DNA of 64,000 bases from FLUQ01 sp031550605. Lineage in GTDB: Bacteria; Desulfobacterota; Desulfovibrionia; Desulfovibrionales; Desulfovibrionaceae. The notes under the pieces are model-generated. The model made no database searches and was not told the origin of the DNA. It saw only the letters and a program-made list of their open reading frames with translations. A program made the position numbers and the translations under genes. The stretch covers positions 39,497 through 103,496 of the forward strand of contig JAVBOK010000021.1 in NCBI GenBank assembly GCA_031550605.1, in the 5' to 3' direction. Position 1 is the first letter of the stretch, and every line of letters starts with the position of its first letter. This document shows positions 30,715 to 39,314 of this stretch, in pieces.

Positions 30715-31983
30715 ATGGCTTATGAACTCGCATACGGCAAAAGCAAACTGACTTTCACCCTGCCCGCGGGCGTGCAGCCCATCGTTGTCGTGCCCAACGA
30801 AAAACCGGGTCTGCCAGACGCCCTGGCCGCCGCCCACGCCGCCGTGGCCAACCCCGCGGGCACCCCGCCGCTGGCGGAAATGCTCAAAAGCGCCCAACCC
30901 CGGACCGTGGTGGTCGTGGTCAATGACATCACCCGGCCCACCCCGTACGCCATCATGCTGCCGCCGCTGCTCAAGGCGTTCGCCGACGCGGGCGTCAAGG
31001 ACGAGCAGGTGACCTTCCTGGTGGCCACGGGCATCCACGACCCGCATACGGATCAGGAAAACCGCGACATTTACGGCGACGAAATCGTGAACCGCTTCAA
31101 GGTCGTCAGCCACGACGCCTTTGCCAAGGACACCCACGTGTTCATGGGCAAATTCAAGTCCGGCTATGATTTTTACGTCAACAAGATGGCCAGGGAAGCG
31201 GATTTCCTGATCACCCTGGGCGTGGTTATGCCCCACTATTTCGCGGGCTATTCCGGCGGCCGCAAGTCCATCCTGCCGGGTCTGGCCGGCAAGGACACGG
31301 TGGAAAAAAACCACGCCCGCATGGTGGAACTGATGGACAACCTGCCCCCCATCGACGTGAACCCGGTCAGCCTTGAAATGATCGAAGCCGCCCGCCAGGT
31401 GGGGGTCAAATTCATTCTCAACGTGGTGGTCAACGACAGGCAGGAAGTGGTCACCGTGGTGGCGGGCGATGTGGAAAAAGCATGGCGCGCCGCCGTGGAC
31501 GTGTCCGCTTCCATGTTCGAAGTGCCCTTTGACAGGCAGGTGGACATCTGCGTGACCTGCGCATCCGGCCATCCCCGCGACATCAACGCCTACCAGACCC
31601 AGAAGGCGCTGGACCACGCCGACCGCATCACCCGGCCCGGCGGCACCATCATTCTGGCCGCCGAGTGCCCCACGGGCTACGGCGAGAAGGTCTTTCAGGA
31701 GTGGATGAGCCGCAGATGGCAGCCGGCCAGGGTCATGGAGGAAGTGAAAAAGAACTTCGTCATGGGCGGGCACAAAGCCTACGGTTTCGCCAAGGTCGCG
31801 GCGGAGAAGGAATACTGGCTGATCTCCGCCATGAGCCGCGAAGATTCCGAACTGCTCTACGCCAAAAAAGCCGCCACCGTGCAGGAAGCCGTGGACGCGG
31901 CCGCCGCCAAGCACGGCCCCGGCGCCAGTTGGGTCTACATGCCCCAGGGGAGCGTGTCGCTGCCCGTGCCGCGCAAGAAATAA
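30715..31983 (+). CDS. larA: LarA-family nickel-pincer 2-hydroxyacid racemase/epimerase
   Basis: The 422-residue protein is a LarA homologue. The residues that hold the nickel-pincer nucleotide in the Lactobacillus enzyme fall at identical positions here: His108 (ATGIHDPH), His174 (MPHYFAGYSGG), Lys184 (GGRKSILPG) and His200 (EKNHARM). The NDITRP motif is at 70-75. LarA relatives interconvert enantiomers or epimers of lactate, malate and other 2-hydroxyacids. In this operon it would feed one enantiomer of the imported acid to the LeuCD-like hydro-lyase. The cofactor genes larB, larC and larE are not in the window. A strong terminator follows. Confidence 0.88.
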   Translation: MAYELAYGKSKLTFTLPAGVQPIVVVPNEKPGLPDALAAAHAAVANPAGTPPLAEMLKSAQPRTVVVVVNDITRPTPYAIMLPPLLKAFADAGVKDEQVTFLVATGIHDPHTDQENRDIYGDEIVNRFKVVSHDAFAKDTHVFMGKFKSGYDFYVNKMAREADFLITLGVVMPHYFAGYSGGRKSILPGLAGKDTVEKNHARMVELMDNLPPIDVNPVSLEMIEAARQVGVKFILNVVVNDRQEVVTVVAGDVEKAWRAAVDVSASMFEVPFDRQVDICVTCASGHPRDINAYQTQKALDHADRITRPGGTIILAAECPTGYGEKVFQEWMSRRWQPARVMEEVKKNFVMGGHKAYGFAKVAAEKEYWLISAMSREDSELLYAKKAATVQEAVDAAAAKHGPGASWVYMPQGSVSLPVPRKK

Positions 31984-32043
31984 ACGCGGGGAGCGGTCCC
32001 CGGACCCGCCGGGGGCCGGACCCCTTGACCCCGCAGCAAGGCG

Positions 32044-32078
32044 AAGGCCGTTTTCCCCGACAGGAAAACGGCCTTTGC
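32044..32078 (+). terminator. Rho-independent terminator of the hydro-lyase/transporter/racemase operon
   Basis: A perfect 13-bp stem, AAGGCCGTTTTCC (32044-32056) with GGAAAACGGCCTT (32063-32075), and a six-base loop followed by a short T-run. It lies 60 bases after the racemase stop and also separates it from the convergent GntR gene. Confidence 0.85.
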
Positions 32079-32124
32079 CATCGGGAATCCGGGGATACTC
32101 GGGCAGAGCCCCCGGATTCCTTCG

Positions 32125-32892
32125 CTACCGAAGAGGAACTCCGGTTCCGTTTTTCTCCAGGTACTCGCGGATGGCTCTGACGGGAATGGTGATGTGTTCC
32201 CGCAGCAGGGGTACCGCCTCGTCGCCCCGGCGGGCCAGGGTGGCTTCCACAATGGGTTCGTGCGCGCCGTTCCCCGCCGCGGCGGAGAAACCCAATTCCT
32301 TGAGCAGGCGGCGGTACCGCGTCATCTGGATGTACAGATTGTCGCAGAAATCCTTCAGGGAATGGAGCGGGCAGGCCGCAAGCAGGGCCTTGTGAAAACG
32401 GTGGTGCTGGCGTTCGTACGCGTCCAGCCACTCCTGCGAAGCAGAATCGCGCCGCTCTATTTCCCGCCGCAGCTGGTGCAGGTTGGAAAGAACCTCGCCT
32501 TCCCAGGCGGCGTCGCCATGCGCGATGGCCAGGCGCAGCGCTTCGCCTTCCACGATCACACGGGATTGGCTGAGATCCTGCAGCTGCTCCAGGCTGACCG
32601 GCGGCACCCTGAAGCCCTTGCGGTCCTCCACCAGCACCAGACCCCGCGCGGCCAGCTGCGCCAGAGCTTCCCGCAGGGGCGTCGCACTGATGCCGTAGCG
32701 TTCGATCAGTTCGCGCACCTTGAGCTTCGCGCCGGGGTGCAGCACGCCCCGCGTCAGATCGGAAAGAATGCGCTGCAGGGCTTCGACGGAAGCCACCGAA
32801 CCTGCAAAGGGGAAAAGCGCCCCGCCGCCCGGCGAGCTTTCGCCGGGTTTCGGCCACATTACGCGCTGTTTCTTGTGGATGTCCGCCGTCAT
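32125..32892 (-). CDS. GntR-family (FCD) transcriptional regulator
   Basis: A 255-residue regulator. The N-terminal winged helix (VEALQRILSDLTRGVLHPG, LKVRELIERYGISATPLREAL, GLVLVEDRKGFRV) is followed by a helical FCD ligand domain with metal/ligand residues in YERQHHRFHKALLAAC. A ~35-residue leader precedes the winged helix. It is divergent from the BKACE gene across a 203-base AT-rich gap that contains a perfect long inverted repeat, so it probably represses both itself and the BKACE/Tct operon. Its ligand is likely a substrate or product of that pathway. Confidence 0.88.
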   Translation of the reverse strand: MTADIHKKQRVMWPKPGESSPGGGALFPFAGSVASVEALQRILSDLTRGVLHPGAKLKVRELIERYGISATPLREALAQLAARGLVLVEDRKGFRVPPVSLEQLQDLSQSRVIVEGEALRLAIAHGDAAWEGEVLSNLHQLRREIERRDSASQEWLDAYERQHHRFHKALLAACPLHSLKDFCDNLYIQMTRYRRLLKELGFSAAAGNGAHEPIVEATLARRGDEAVPLLREHITIPVRAIREYLEKNGTGVPLR

Positions 32893-32947
32893 ATGCCGTG
32901 TTCCCGTATTTGGATAATATAGTCTTTTTCATAAAAAAAAAGGTATC

Positions 32948-32984
32948 AAATTTGTCAAGATATTTGTGGCGACTTGACAAATTT
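32948..32984. promoter_or_regulatory. Divergent operator: 12-bp perfect inverted repeat containing both -35 boxes
   Basis: AAATTTGTCAAG (32948-32959) and CTTGACAAATTT (32973-32984) are perfect inverted copies separated by 13 bases. Each arm contains TTGACA reading outward, towards the GntR gene on the minus strand and the BKACE gene on the plus strand. Only weak -10 matches follow (TTTTAT near 32998 on the plus strand). A bound regulator would cover both promoters. Confidence 0.65.
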
Positions 32985-33031
32985 CTTTTTTTTTGTTTTT
33001 TATATATCATAATGAGTTTTGTGCATCAAAT

Positions 33032-33047
33032 TATTTTTTATCGATAA
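33032..33047. promoter_or_regulatory. Shared motif TATTTTTTATCGATAA upstream of the BKACE gene
   Basis: The 16-mer ends 48 bases before the BKACE start and contains the palindrome TTATCGATAA. The identical 16-mer occurs on the minus strand at 37744-37759 upstream of the RidA gene. It is a candidate common operator. Confidence 0.55.
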
Positions 33048-33095
33048 TTTTAAGGCTATTGTCCTGACCGTCCCCATTCCGCAAGGAGCGCACCC

Positions 33096-33920
33096 GTGGA
33101 CAAGCTCATCATCACCGTCGCAACCACCGGCGCCGTCACCAGCCGGAAGGACAACCCGAACCTGCCCCTGCATCCGCGGGAAATAGCGGAATCCGTTCTG
33201 GAAGCGCACGCGGCCGGCGCGGCCATTGCGCACATCCACATCCGCGACGCGGCGGGCGGCCCTTCCATGTCGCTGGATACATTCAGGGAAACGGTGGAAC
33301 TGATCCGGTCGCGTTGCGACATCATCCTCAACCTGACCACTTCGGGCGGCCGGGGCATTCCGCTGACCGACGAGGACCGCTTCGCGCATCTGGTCCTGAA
33401 GCCGGACATGTGCTCCATGGATTGCGGGTCCATGAACTTTGGGGAGCGCATCTTCGACAACTCGCCCCAGTTTCTGCGCAAACTCGGCAAGGCGACGCTG
33501 GAAAGCGGCGTCAAACCGGAAATCGAGATATTCGACACCGCCATGATCGACAACGCCCTGCGCATGGCCGCCGAAGGGCTGATCGCCGCCCCCCTGCATT
33601 TCCAGTTTGTTCTGGGCGTGCGGGGCGGCATGGCCGCAACCCCGGAAAACCTGCTCTTCCTGCTGCGCAAAATCCCGCCGGACGCCACCTGGTCCGTCAT
33701 CGGCGTGGGCCGGGGGCACCTGCCCCTGTCCGTCATGGCCCTGCACATGGGCGGCCATGTGCGTGTCGGCATGGAAGACAACGTCTTTTACAAAAAGGGC
33801 GAGTTAGCCGCCAGCAACGCGCAGTTCGTCCGGCGCATCGTCGCCCTGGCGGAGGAATTCGAGCGGCCGGTCGCCACCGCGGCCGAGGCCAGGACAATAC
33901 TGAACCTGCCCCGGCGCTGA
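33096..33920 (+). CDS. BKACE-family beta-keto acid cleavage enzyme (DUF849)
   Basis: The 274-residue TIM-barrel protein belongs to the BKACE family, whose founding member cleaves 3-keto-5-aminohexanoate with acetyl-CoA in lysine fermentation. Zinc ligands are in AHIHIRD (His46 and His48, the same numbers as in Kce). The conserved C-terminal block GGHVRVGMEDN carries the acidic residue Glu227. It would convert a beta-keto acid plus acetyl-CoA to acetoacetate and a new CoA ester. The linked Tct transporter suggests an imported carboxylate as the source. The start is GTG after AAGGAG. Which beta-keto acid is used cannot be told. Confidence 0.9.
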   Translation: MDKLIITVATTGAVTSRKDNPNLPLHPREIAESVLEAHAAGAAIAHIHIRDAAGGPSMSLDTFRETVELIRSRCDIILNLTTSGGRGIPLTDEDRFAHLVLKPDMCSMDCGSMNFGERIFDNSPQFLRKLGKATLESGVKPEIEIFDTAMIDNALRMAAEGLIAAPLHFQFVLGVRGGMAATPENLLFLLRKIPPDATWSVIGVGRGHLPLSVMALHMGGHVRVGMEDNVFYKKGELAASNAQFVRRIVALAEEFERPVATAAEARTILNLPRR

Positions 33921-34040
33921 GCCTTTGCGGCCGGTGCGCAAAGGGCGCCCGCCGGAAGGCTGGTCAAACCGTCCCGATATCCGTGAGAAAAGCATGCCGT
34001 CGACAGCCACATACCACCCAACACAGCACCCGGACTCGCC

Positions 34041-34493
34041 ATGAAACGCATGACCTTGGGGTTTATTGTCGCAGGCTCGTTGTTTCTGATTTCCGTCATC
34101 TGGCTCAGAATGGTGTACCTGCTGCCGTTCAAAAGCACCATATCCATCTTTGGCGGACCGGGAACCTACCCCTTTATTGTGTTGTGCATAATGACCGGCG
34201 GCTCTTTCATCGTCACCGCCGGGGAATTGCTGAAAATCCTGCGCGGCGCAAGCGAGGGGCCGCAGGCGAAAAAAAATGATTTTCTGCGGGTGGGCGCCCT
34301 TTTTGCCGCTTCGGTCGGCTACGTCGCTGTCATTGAGTTCGCGGGATATTTCCTGTCCACCGTCCTGCTTCTTTTTTTCGCGCTGCTGCTGTTCGGCGAA
34401 CGGAACAAAGCCGTTCTTGCCGGTGCCTCCATCGCATTTCCCGCGATGATATACGCGCTTTTCAAGATGCTGCTCGACATCCAGCTCCCGTAA
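34041..34493 (+). CDS. tctB: Tripartite tricarboxylate transporter, small membrane subunit TctB
   Basis: A 150-residue membrane protein with four hydrophobic helices (LGFIVAGSLFLISVIWL, YPFIVLCIMTGGSFIV, VGALFAASVGYVAVIEF, FLSTVLLLFFALLLF), as expected for TctB. It belongs to the BKACE operon, 120 bases after that gene. The sequence is unrelated at close range to the duplicated TctB pair at 28-30 kb, so this is a separate transporter. Together with the following TctA and TctC it forms a complete three-part importer. Confidence 0.85.
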   Translation: MKRMTLGFIVAGSLFLISVIWLRMVYLLPFKSTISIFGGPGTYPFIVLCIMTGGSFIVTAGELLKILRGASEGPQAKKNDFLRVGALFAASVGYVAVIEFAGYFLSTVLLLFFALLLFGERNKAVLAGASIAFPAMIYALFKMLLDIQLP

Positions 34494-34550
34494 ATCCGGG
34501 GAAGGCGCGGGCACAAAACGGCCACAGAGCATTTGTCAGGGAGGCTCCTC

Positions 34551-36071
34551 ATGTCCGGCCTGGACCTAGCTGCAATTTTTTCGCTCAACCACATTGTGTT
34601 CAATATGCTGGGCGTTGCCATCGGCATAATTTTTGGCGCCGTTCCCGGCCTGACGAGCACCATGGGCGTGGCGCTCTTTATCCCCTTCACGTTCGGCATG
34701 GAAGCCGTCAGCGCGTTTGCCCTGCTGCTCGGCATATACTGCGGCAGCGTTTACGGGGGGGCCATCACCGCCGTGCTCATCCGCACCCCGGGCACGGCGG
34801 CTTCCGCAGCGACGGTTCTGGACGGGTACCCCCTGGCGATGAAAGGGGAGGCCTTCGCCGCGCTGTCCGGGGCCACCATAGGGTCCGCCTTTGGCGGCCT
34901 GTTCAGCTGTTTGGCCCTGATTCTGTTCGCGCCGCAGCTTGCCAGGATCGCTCTGGAATTCGGCCCGCCGGAGTACTTCGCCGTCGGCCTGTTCGGGCTG
35001 AGCATCGTTTCCAGCGTTTCGGGGAACAACATCCTCAAGGGAGTGCTGGCCGCCATGCTGGGACTCATGTGCGCCACCATCGGCATGGACCCGATCACAG
35101 GCGAAGCCCGGTTCACCTTCGGCACGCTGAAACTGATGGCCGGCGTGGATCTTGTCTCCGCCCTGATCGGGTTGTTCGCCATTTCGGAAGTCCTGTCCAA
35201 ACTCGAAACCCTGTACCATGCCGCGCTGGCAGTGGAGAACGTCCGGGGCAAGATCATCGGCGTAAAAATTCTGCTCGCCAATACCGTCAACCTTATCCGC
35301 TCCTCGGCCATCGGCACGGTCATCGGCGTCATTCCCGCCACGGGCAGCGCCACGGCCGCCTGGCTCAGCTATAACGAAGCCAGACGCGCTTCCGGCGAAG
35401 CGCATTTGTTCGGCAAGGGGTCCTATGAAGGACTGCTCGCCTCGGAAACCGCCAACAACGCGGTCACCGGCGGCGCCCTGGTCCCCCTCCTGACGCTGGG
35501 CATACCCGGCGACGTCATCACGGCCATCCTGCTGGGGGCCCTGATGATCCAGGGGCTGACCCCCGGACCGATGCTCTTTACCGAGCATGCGTCCGTGGTC
35601 CACGGCATCTACGGCATGATGGTGCTTTCCCAGATATTCATGCTGTTGCTCGGCCTGCTGTTCATCAAGGCTTTCGTCCGGGTGCTCAAGGTACCGCAAC
35701 GCATCCTCATGCCGTTCGTCCTCGTTCTGTGCTTCGTGGGCGCCTATACGATCAACTCGAGCGTTTTCGACATGCAGGTGGCGGTGGTCATGGGCCTGGT
35801 CGGCTATGCTTTCACGAAAACCGGATTTCCCCTGCCGCCGGTTCTGCTCGGACTGATCCTCGGCCCCATCATTGAAAGCAATTTCCGGCGGTCGCTCGGC
35901 ATCTCCCAGGGATCGCTGAGCATTTTTCTGTCGCGGCCGCTCTGCGCCTGCTTCATTCTCGTGGCGTTCTGCGCTTTTTGCTGGCCCCTGATCAGAAACA
36001 TGGTGGATGCCCGCAACGCGTCGCGCCTGAAAGCGGCACAGACGCCGCCGGGGGCGGAAGATTCACCCTGA
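34551..36071 (+). CDS. tctA: Tripartite tricarboxylate transporter, large membrane subunit TctA
   Basis: A 506-residue multi-helix inner-membrane protein with TctA blocks: IFGAVPGLTSTMGVALFIPF, GGAITAVLIRTPGTAAS, VIPATGSATAAWLSYNEARR and LGIPGDVITAILLGALMIQGLTPGP. It is the ion-coupled channel part of the importer. The ATG at 34551 follows AGGGAGG; an upstream TTG at 34533 is less likely. Only moderate similarity to the two copies at 26-30 kb is visible, so this is an older paralogue with its own TctC. Confidence 0.93.
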   Translation: MSGLDLAAIFSLNHIVFNMLGVAIGIIFGAVPGLTSTMGVALFIPFTFGMEAVSAFALLLGIYCGSVYGGAITAVLIRTPGTAASAATVLDGYPLAMKGEAFAALSGATIGSAFGGLFSCLALILFAPQLARIALEFGPPEYFAVGLFGLSIVSSVSGNNILKGVLAAMLGLMCATIGMDPITGEARFTFGTLKLMAGVDLVSALIGLFAISEVLSKLETLYHAALAVENVRGKIIGVKILLANTVNLIRSSAIGTVIGVIPATGSATAAWLSYNEARRASGEAHLFGKGSYEGLLASETANNAVTGGALVPLLTLGIPGDVITAILLGALMIQGLTPGPMLFTEHASVVHGIYGMMVLSQIFMLLLGLLFIKAFVRVLKVPQRILMPFVLVLCFVGAYTINSSVFDMQVAVVMGLVGYAFTKTGFPLPPVLLGLILGPIIESNFRRSLGISQGSLSIFLSRPLCACFILVAFCAFCWPLIRNMVDARNASRLKAAQTPPGAEDSP

Positions 36072-36102
36072 TGGATGGCACCGTAACCAAAGGAGAAATT
36101 AC

Positions 36103-37089
36103 ATGTCGTTACCCAGAAAACTTTTCCGCCTGTGCCTCACGGCGCTGTGCCTGGCCGCGGCGCTGCCCCCCGCGGCCGCCATGGCAGCCGGCAACTGGCC
36201 CTCCCGCACCATCAAGATCGTGGTTCCCTATTCCGCCGGCGGCTCAGCCGACCTCATAGCCCGGACCATGGCGCCCGGAATAGGCAAACAGCTCGGCGTT
36301 TCCGTGGTGGTGGAAAACGCTCCCGGCGGCGCCGGGGCCATTGGCATGGCCAAGCTGGCCGCTTCCAAACCGGACGGCTACACGCTGGTTTTTACCACCA
36401 TCGGCCCGGCCACGCTGTCGCCCAACTGGGCCGATGTCGGGTATACCAACAAGGAGTTCGCCCCCATCGCCCAGGTGGCGGACGTGCCCACCTATATCGC
36501 GGTGCATAGGGACAGCGGCATCAAAACGATGGCCGAGTTGCTGGAAAAAGCCGAAAAAGAGAAGAACTTCACCTACGGCACCATCGGGGCCGGGCTGATC
36601 CAGAACGTTCAGATGGAAAGCCTGCTGCTGTTCCTGAAAAAACCCGGTCTTATGACCCACATCCCGTTCGACGGAGCCTCTCAGGTCATAGCCGCCCTGC
36701 TCGGCAAACAGGTGACCGTCGGCATGACCACGGTTACGGAAATGCTGCCCCACATCCAGAACGGCTCATTTGTGGCCCTGGCCACCACCAACTCCAAACG
36801 CGACAAAGCCCTGCCCGACGTGCCCGCGTTCCCTGACCTCGGTTTTCCGGGGTACGGCGGGACCTGGTTCGGCTTTGCCGCGCCCGCGAAAACCCCCGTT
36901 TCCGTCATCGAGCGGCTGTCCGCGGTCATCAAGCAGGAGTCCGAACGCCCCGAGACCGCCGCAACATTCGCGAAACTCGGCAACCCGGTGCAGTTCCTCG
37001 ACAACAAGGCATTCACCGAAAAATGGATGCGGACTTTTGAGGCCAACAAAGCCACCATCGCCGAAATGAAAAAACACTCGAAAAAATAG
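36103..37089 (+). CDS. tctC: Tripartite tricarboxylate transporter, periplasmic receptor TctC (Bug family)
   Basis: The 328-residue protein has a signal peptide ending in AAAMAAG. The Bug/TctC solute-binding fold follows: WPSRTIKIVVPYSAGGSADLIAR, NAPGGAGAIGMAKLA and later HIPFDGASQVIAALLGKQV. Bug receptors bind the carboxylate between two loops near residues 45-50 and 170. It delivers substrate to the TctA/TctB channel encoded just upstream. It is the only TctC in the window, so it could also serve the duplicated TctBA pairs; that is speculation. A strong terminator follows 58 bases after the stop. Confidence 0.93.
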   Translation: MSLPRKLFRLCLTALCLAAALPPAAAMAAGNWPSRTIKIVVPYSAGGSADLIARTMAPGIGKQLGVSVVVENAPGGAGAIGMAKLAASKPDGYTLVFTTIGPATLSPNWADVGYTNKEFAPIAQVADVPTYIAVHRDSGIKTMAELLEKAEKEKNFTYGTIGAGLIQNVQMESLLLFLKKPGLMTHIPFDGASQVIAALLGKQVTVGMTTVTEMLPHIQNGSFVALATTNSKRDKALPDVPAFPDLGFPGYGGTWFGFAAPAKTPVSVIERLSAVIKQESERPETAATFAKLGNPVQFLDNKAFTEKWMRTFEANKATIAEMKKHSKK

Positions 37090-37147
37090 GTCTTGGTGCA
37101 AAACGGAGAGGGACGCCGGTCGAAGCCGGCTCTTGCCCGCGCGGAGA

Positions 37148-37197
37148 CCGGGTCCCGGCCGAAGCCCCGAACAGGCTTCGGCCGGGACCCCGGTTTT
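37148..37197. terminator. Terminator between tctC and ridA
   Basis: CCGGGTCCCGGCCGAAGCC (37148-37166) pairs with 37174-37193, with one bulged base, and is followed by TTTT on the plus strand. It ends the BKACE/Tct operon and lies between convergent genes. Confidence 0.85.
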
Positions 37198-37257
37198 GGC
37201 TTTCCATAACAGCGGGGAGTGGCCGCGGGCCATCCCCACCGTTGGGGCATCCCGCAA

Positions 37258-37665
37258 TCAGCCCTTCGGCACGGCGACAGCCTCGATTTCAAGCAGAAGA
37301 TTGTCCTTTCCCAGCGCCGCGACTCCCACCATTGTGCTTGCGGGCAGTCTGTCCGCGTCCAGAAAGTCTTTCCTGACGGCGCGTATGATCGCCACGTTCG
37401 CCTCGGAAAGATTTTTGACGAAAAAATTCATTTTCACGACATGGCTGAAATCCGACCCCGCGCTTTCCAATGCCCGGCCAATGTTGATGAACGTCTGGCG
37501 CGTCTGCGCCGCAAGATCGCCGATGCCGACGATATTGCCCGCGGAGTCGTAGGAAACCTGGCCGGCAATATAGATCAGCTCGTTGCCGGGCACGACCGTG
37601 ACATGGTTGAATCCGTTTGGTTTCGCCAGTGCGGCGTCATTGATGAAACGGACGGCATTGCTCAT
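37258..37665 (-). CDS. ridA: RidA/YjgF-family enamine/imine deaminase
   Basis: A 135-residue protein of the RidA family, which hydrolyses reactive enamine or imine intermediates such as 2-aminoacrylate. Visible family blocks are LIYIAGQVSYDSAGN, AQTRQTFINIGRALESAG, KMNFFVKN and LLEIEAVAVPKG. The key RidA arginine region near residue 105 reads RLPASTMVGV, which keeps an Arg. The ATG at 37665 follows AAGGGAG. It is convergent to tctC but shares a 16-nt upstream motif with the BKACE gene, suggesting coregulation and perhaps an amino- or imino-acid intermediate in that pathway. Confidence 0.88.
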   Translation of the reverse strand: MSNAVRFINDAALAKPNGFNHVTVVPGNELIYIAGQVSYDSAGNIVGIGDLAAQTRQTFINIGRALESAGSDFSHVVKMNFFVKNLSEANVAIIRAVRKDFLDADRLPASTMVGVAALGKDNLLLEIEAVAVPKG

Positions 37666-37741
37666 GGTTGCGCTCCCTTGTTTATAGTGTTGGCATTGTC
37701 CGGCCACGCGCCAAACCCCGCAGGCAGGGAATGGAAAACAA

Positions 37742-37759
37742 TTTTATCGATAAAAAATA
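37742..37759 (-). promoter_or_regulatory. ridA upstream palindrome and shared 16-mer
   Basis: TTTTATCGATAAAA (37742-37755) is a perfect palindrome about 77 bases before the ridA start. On the minus strand it extends into TATTTTTTATCGATAA (37759-37744), identical to 33032-33047 upstream of the BKACE gene. The surrounding stretch is AT-rich. Confidence 0.55.
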
Positions 37760-37848
37760 TATTTTATAAAAATTATTATTTTGCTATATAAAACAGAAAA
37801 ACGCGAGACAGTCAAGAAGCGCTGCCGCCGGGATCCGGACGGCAGGCC

Positions 37849-37897
37849 AAAAAGAATGGCGGGCTGTTGCCAGAGTCTTCTTCGGCAACAGCCCGCC
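37849..37897 (-). terminator. Rho-independent terminator of serS
   Basis: A perfect 14-bp stem, GGCGGGCTGTTGCC (37858-37871) with GGCAACAGCCCGCC (37884-37897). On the minus strand it is followed by a T-rich tail (ATTCTTTTTGG). It lies about 140 bases beyond the serS stop. Confidence 0.85.
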
Positions 37898-38036
37898 ACG
37901 CGGGCGCGGGCGGCATTCATTGCCGCCGGAAAGCGCCGGAGCGGGCGTGCCTTCACACACCCCGGCTTTGCTGGGTCTGTCATCAATCCGGGGCCGGAAT
38001 ACCGTGTTTTCGCGCCCGCCCGGGCGCTCCCGAAAA

Positions 38037-39314
38037 TTACATCGGTTCTATCGCCGACACCCCGCCCATATAGGGCACCAGGGCTGCGGGCAGGACCACG
38101 GAGCCGTCCGCCCGCTGGCCGTTTTCCACGACGGCCACCAGAGTGCGGCCCACGGCCAGGCCGGAGCCGTTCAGGGTATGCACGAATTCCGGCTTGCCCC
38201 CGCCGCCGGGGCGGAAGCGCAGGTTGGCGCGGCGGGCCTGAAAATCCAGGCAGTTGGAGCAGGACGAAATTTCGCGGTACCGGTCCTGTCCGGGCAGCCA
38301 CACTTCCAGGTCGTAGGTCTTGGCCGAGGCAAAGCCCATGTCGCCGGTGCACAGGCATACGGTGCGGTACGGCAGTTCCAGCGCTTCCAGCAGGCCTTCC
38401 GCGTGGCGGCGCATGGTTTCCAGTTCGTCAAAGGACCGGTCGGGATGGCTGATGCGCACCATTTCCACCTTGGTGAACTGATGCTGGCGGATCAGGCCGC
38501 GCGTGTCCTTTCCCGCCGCGCCCGCTTCCGAGCGGAAACAGGGGGTCTGGGCGGTGAAGGCCAGAGGCAGGGCCGCCTCGTCCAGAATTTCGTCCGCATG
38601 CAGATTGGTCAGAGGCACTTCGGCCGTGGGAATCAGGAAATAATCCCACCCTTCGATCTTGAACAGATCGGCTTCGAATTTGGGCAGGTTTCCCGTGCCG
38701 GTCATGGTTTTCCGATTGACCATCAGCGGCGGCAGGATTTCGGTGTACCCGTTCTTCAGGGTGTGCGTGTCCAGAAAAAAATTGACGATGGCCCGTTCAA
38801 GACGCGCGGCCCAGCGCCAGTAAACCGTGAACCGGCTGCCGGCCAGCTTGCCCCCGCGTTCGAAATCCAGGCCGCCCAGCGCTTCGGCCAGCTCCCAGTG
38901 TTCCCTGGGTTTGAAATCGAAAGCCGGAGGCGTGCCCCAACGATGCACCTCCACATTGGCGTTCTCGTCCGGCCCCACGGGCACGCCGGCGTGCGGCAGA
39001 TTGGGCACCCGCAGCATCCAGTCGTTCAGTTCGTCCTTGACCGCTTCCGTTTCCAGGTCCAGAGCCTTTATCCGTTCGCCGATGTCGCCCATGGCCGCAA
39101 TCAGGCTTTCCGCATCGCGTCCTTCGCGCTTTGCCCTGCCCACTTCGGCGGAAGCCTTGTTCCGTTCGCTTTTCAACTGCTCCACTTCGCCCAGCAGCGC
39201 GCGGCGGCGTTCGTCAAGGGCGGCGAATTCGCTCACCTGGATGGAAGAACCGCGGGCGGCAAGGCCGCGGGCCACAACATCAGGGTCTTTCTGCAGCAAT
39301 TTCAAATCCAGCAT
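38037..39314 (-). CDS. serS: Seryl-tRNA synthetase
   Basis: The 425-residue class II synthetase charges tRNA-Ser with serine. It has the N-terminal coiled-coil arm (about residues 30-100, rich in Glu/Lys/Arg). Class II motif 2 is FRSEAGAAGKDTRGLIRQHQF and motif 3 is GSGLAVGRTLVAVVE near the C-terminus. TAEVPLTNLH is the serine-binding TxE loop. The ATG at 39314 follows AAGGAGT and gives the normal length; the longer open frame to 39446 is not needed. It is a single-gene unit closed by the hairpin at 37849-37897. Confidence 0.97.
   Translation of the reverse strand: MLDLKLLQKDPDVVARGLAARGSSIQVSEFAALDERRRALLGEVEQLKSERNKASAEVGRAKREGRDAESLIAAMGDIGERIKALDLETEAVKDELNDWMLRVPNLPHAGVPVGPDENANVEVHRWGTPPAFDFKPREHWELAEALGGLDFERGGKLAGSRFTVYWRWAARLERAIVNFFLDTHTLKNGYTEILPPLMVNRKTMTGTGNLPKFEADLFKIEGWDYFLIPTAEVPLTNLHADEILDEAALPLAFTAQTPCFRSEAGAAGKDTRGLIRQHQFTKVEMVRISHPDRSFDELETMRRHAEGLLEALELPYRTVCLCTGDMGFASAKTYDLEVWLPGQDRYREISSCSNCLDFQARRANLRFRPGGGGKPEFVHTLNGSGLAVGRTLVAVVENGQRADGSVVLPAALVPYMGGVSAIEPM

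Noticed and set aside
29974..31914. 646-codon minus-strand open frame
   Set aside because: It is opposite TctA/TctB copy 2 and the LarA gene, whose active-site residues prove the plus strand is coding.
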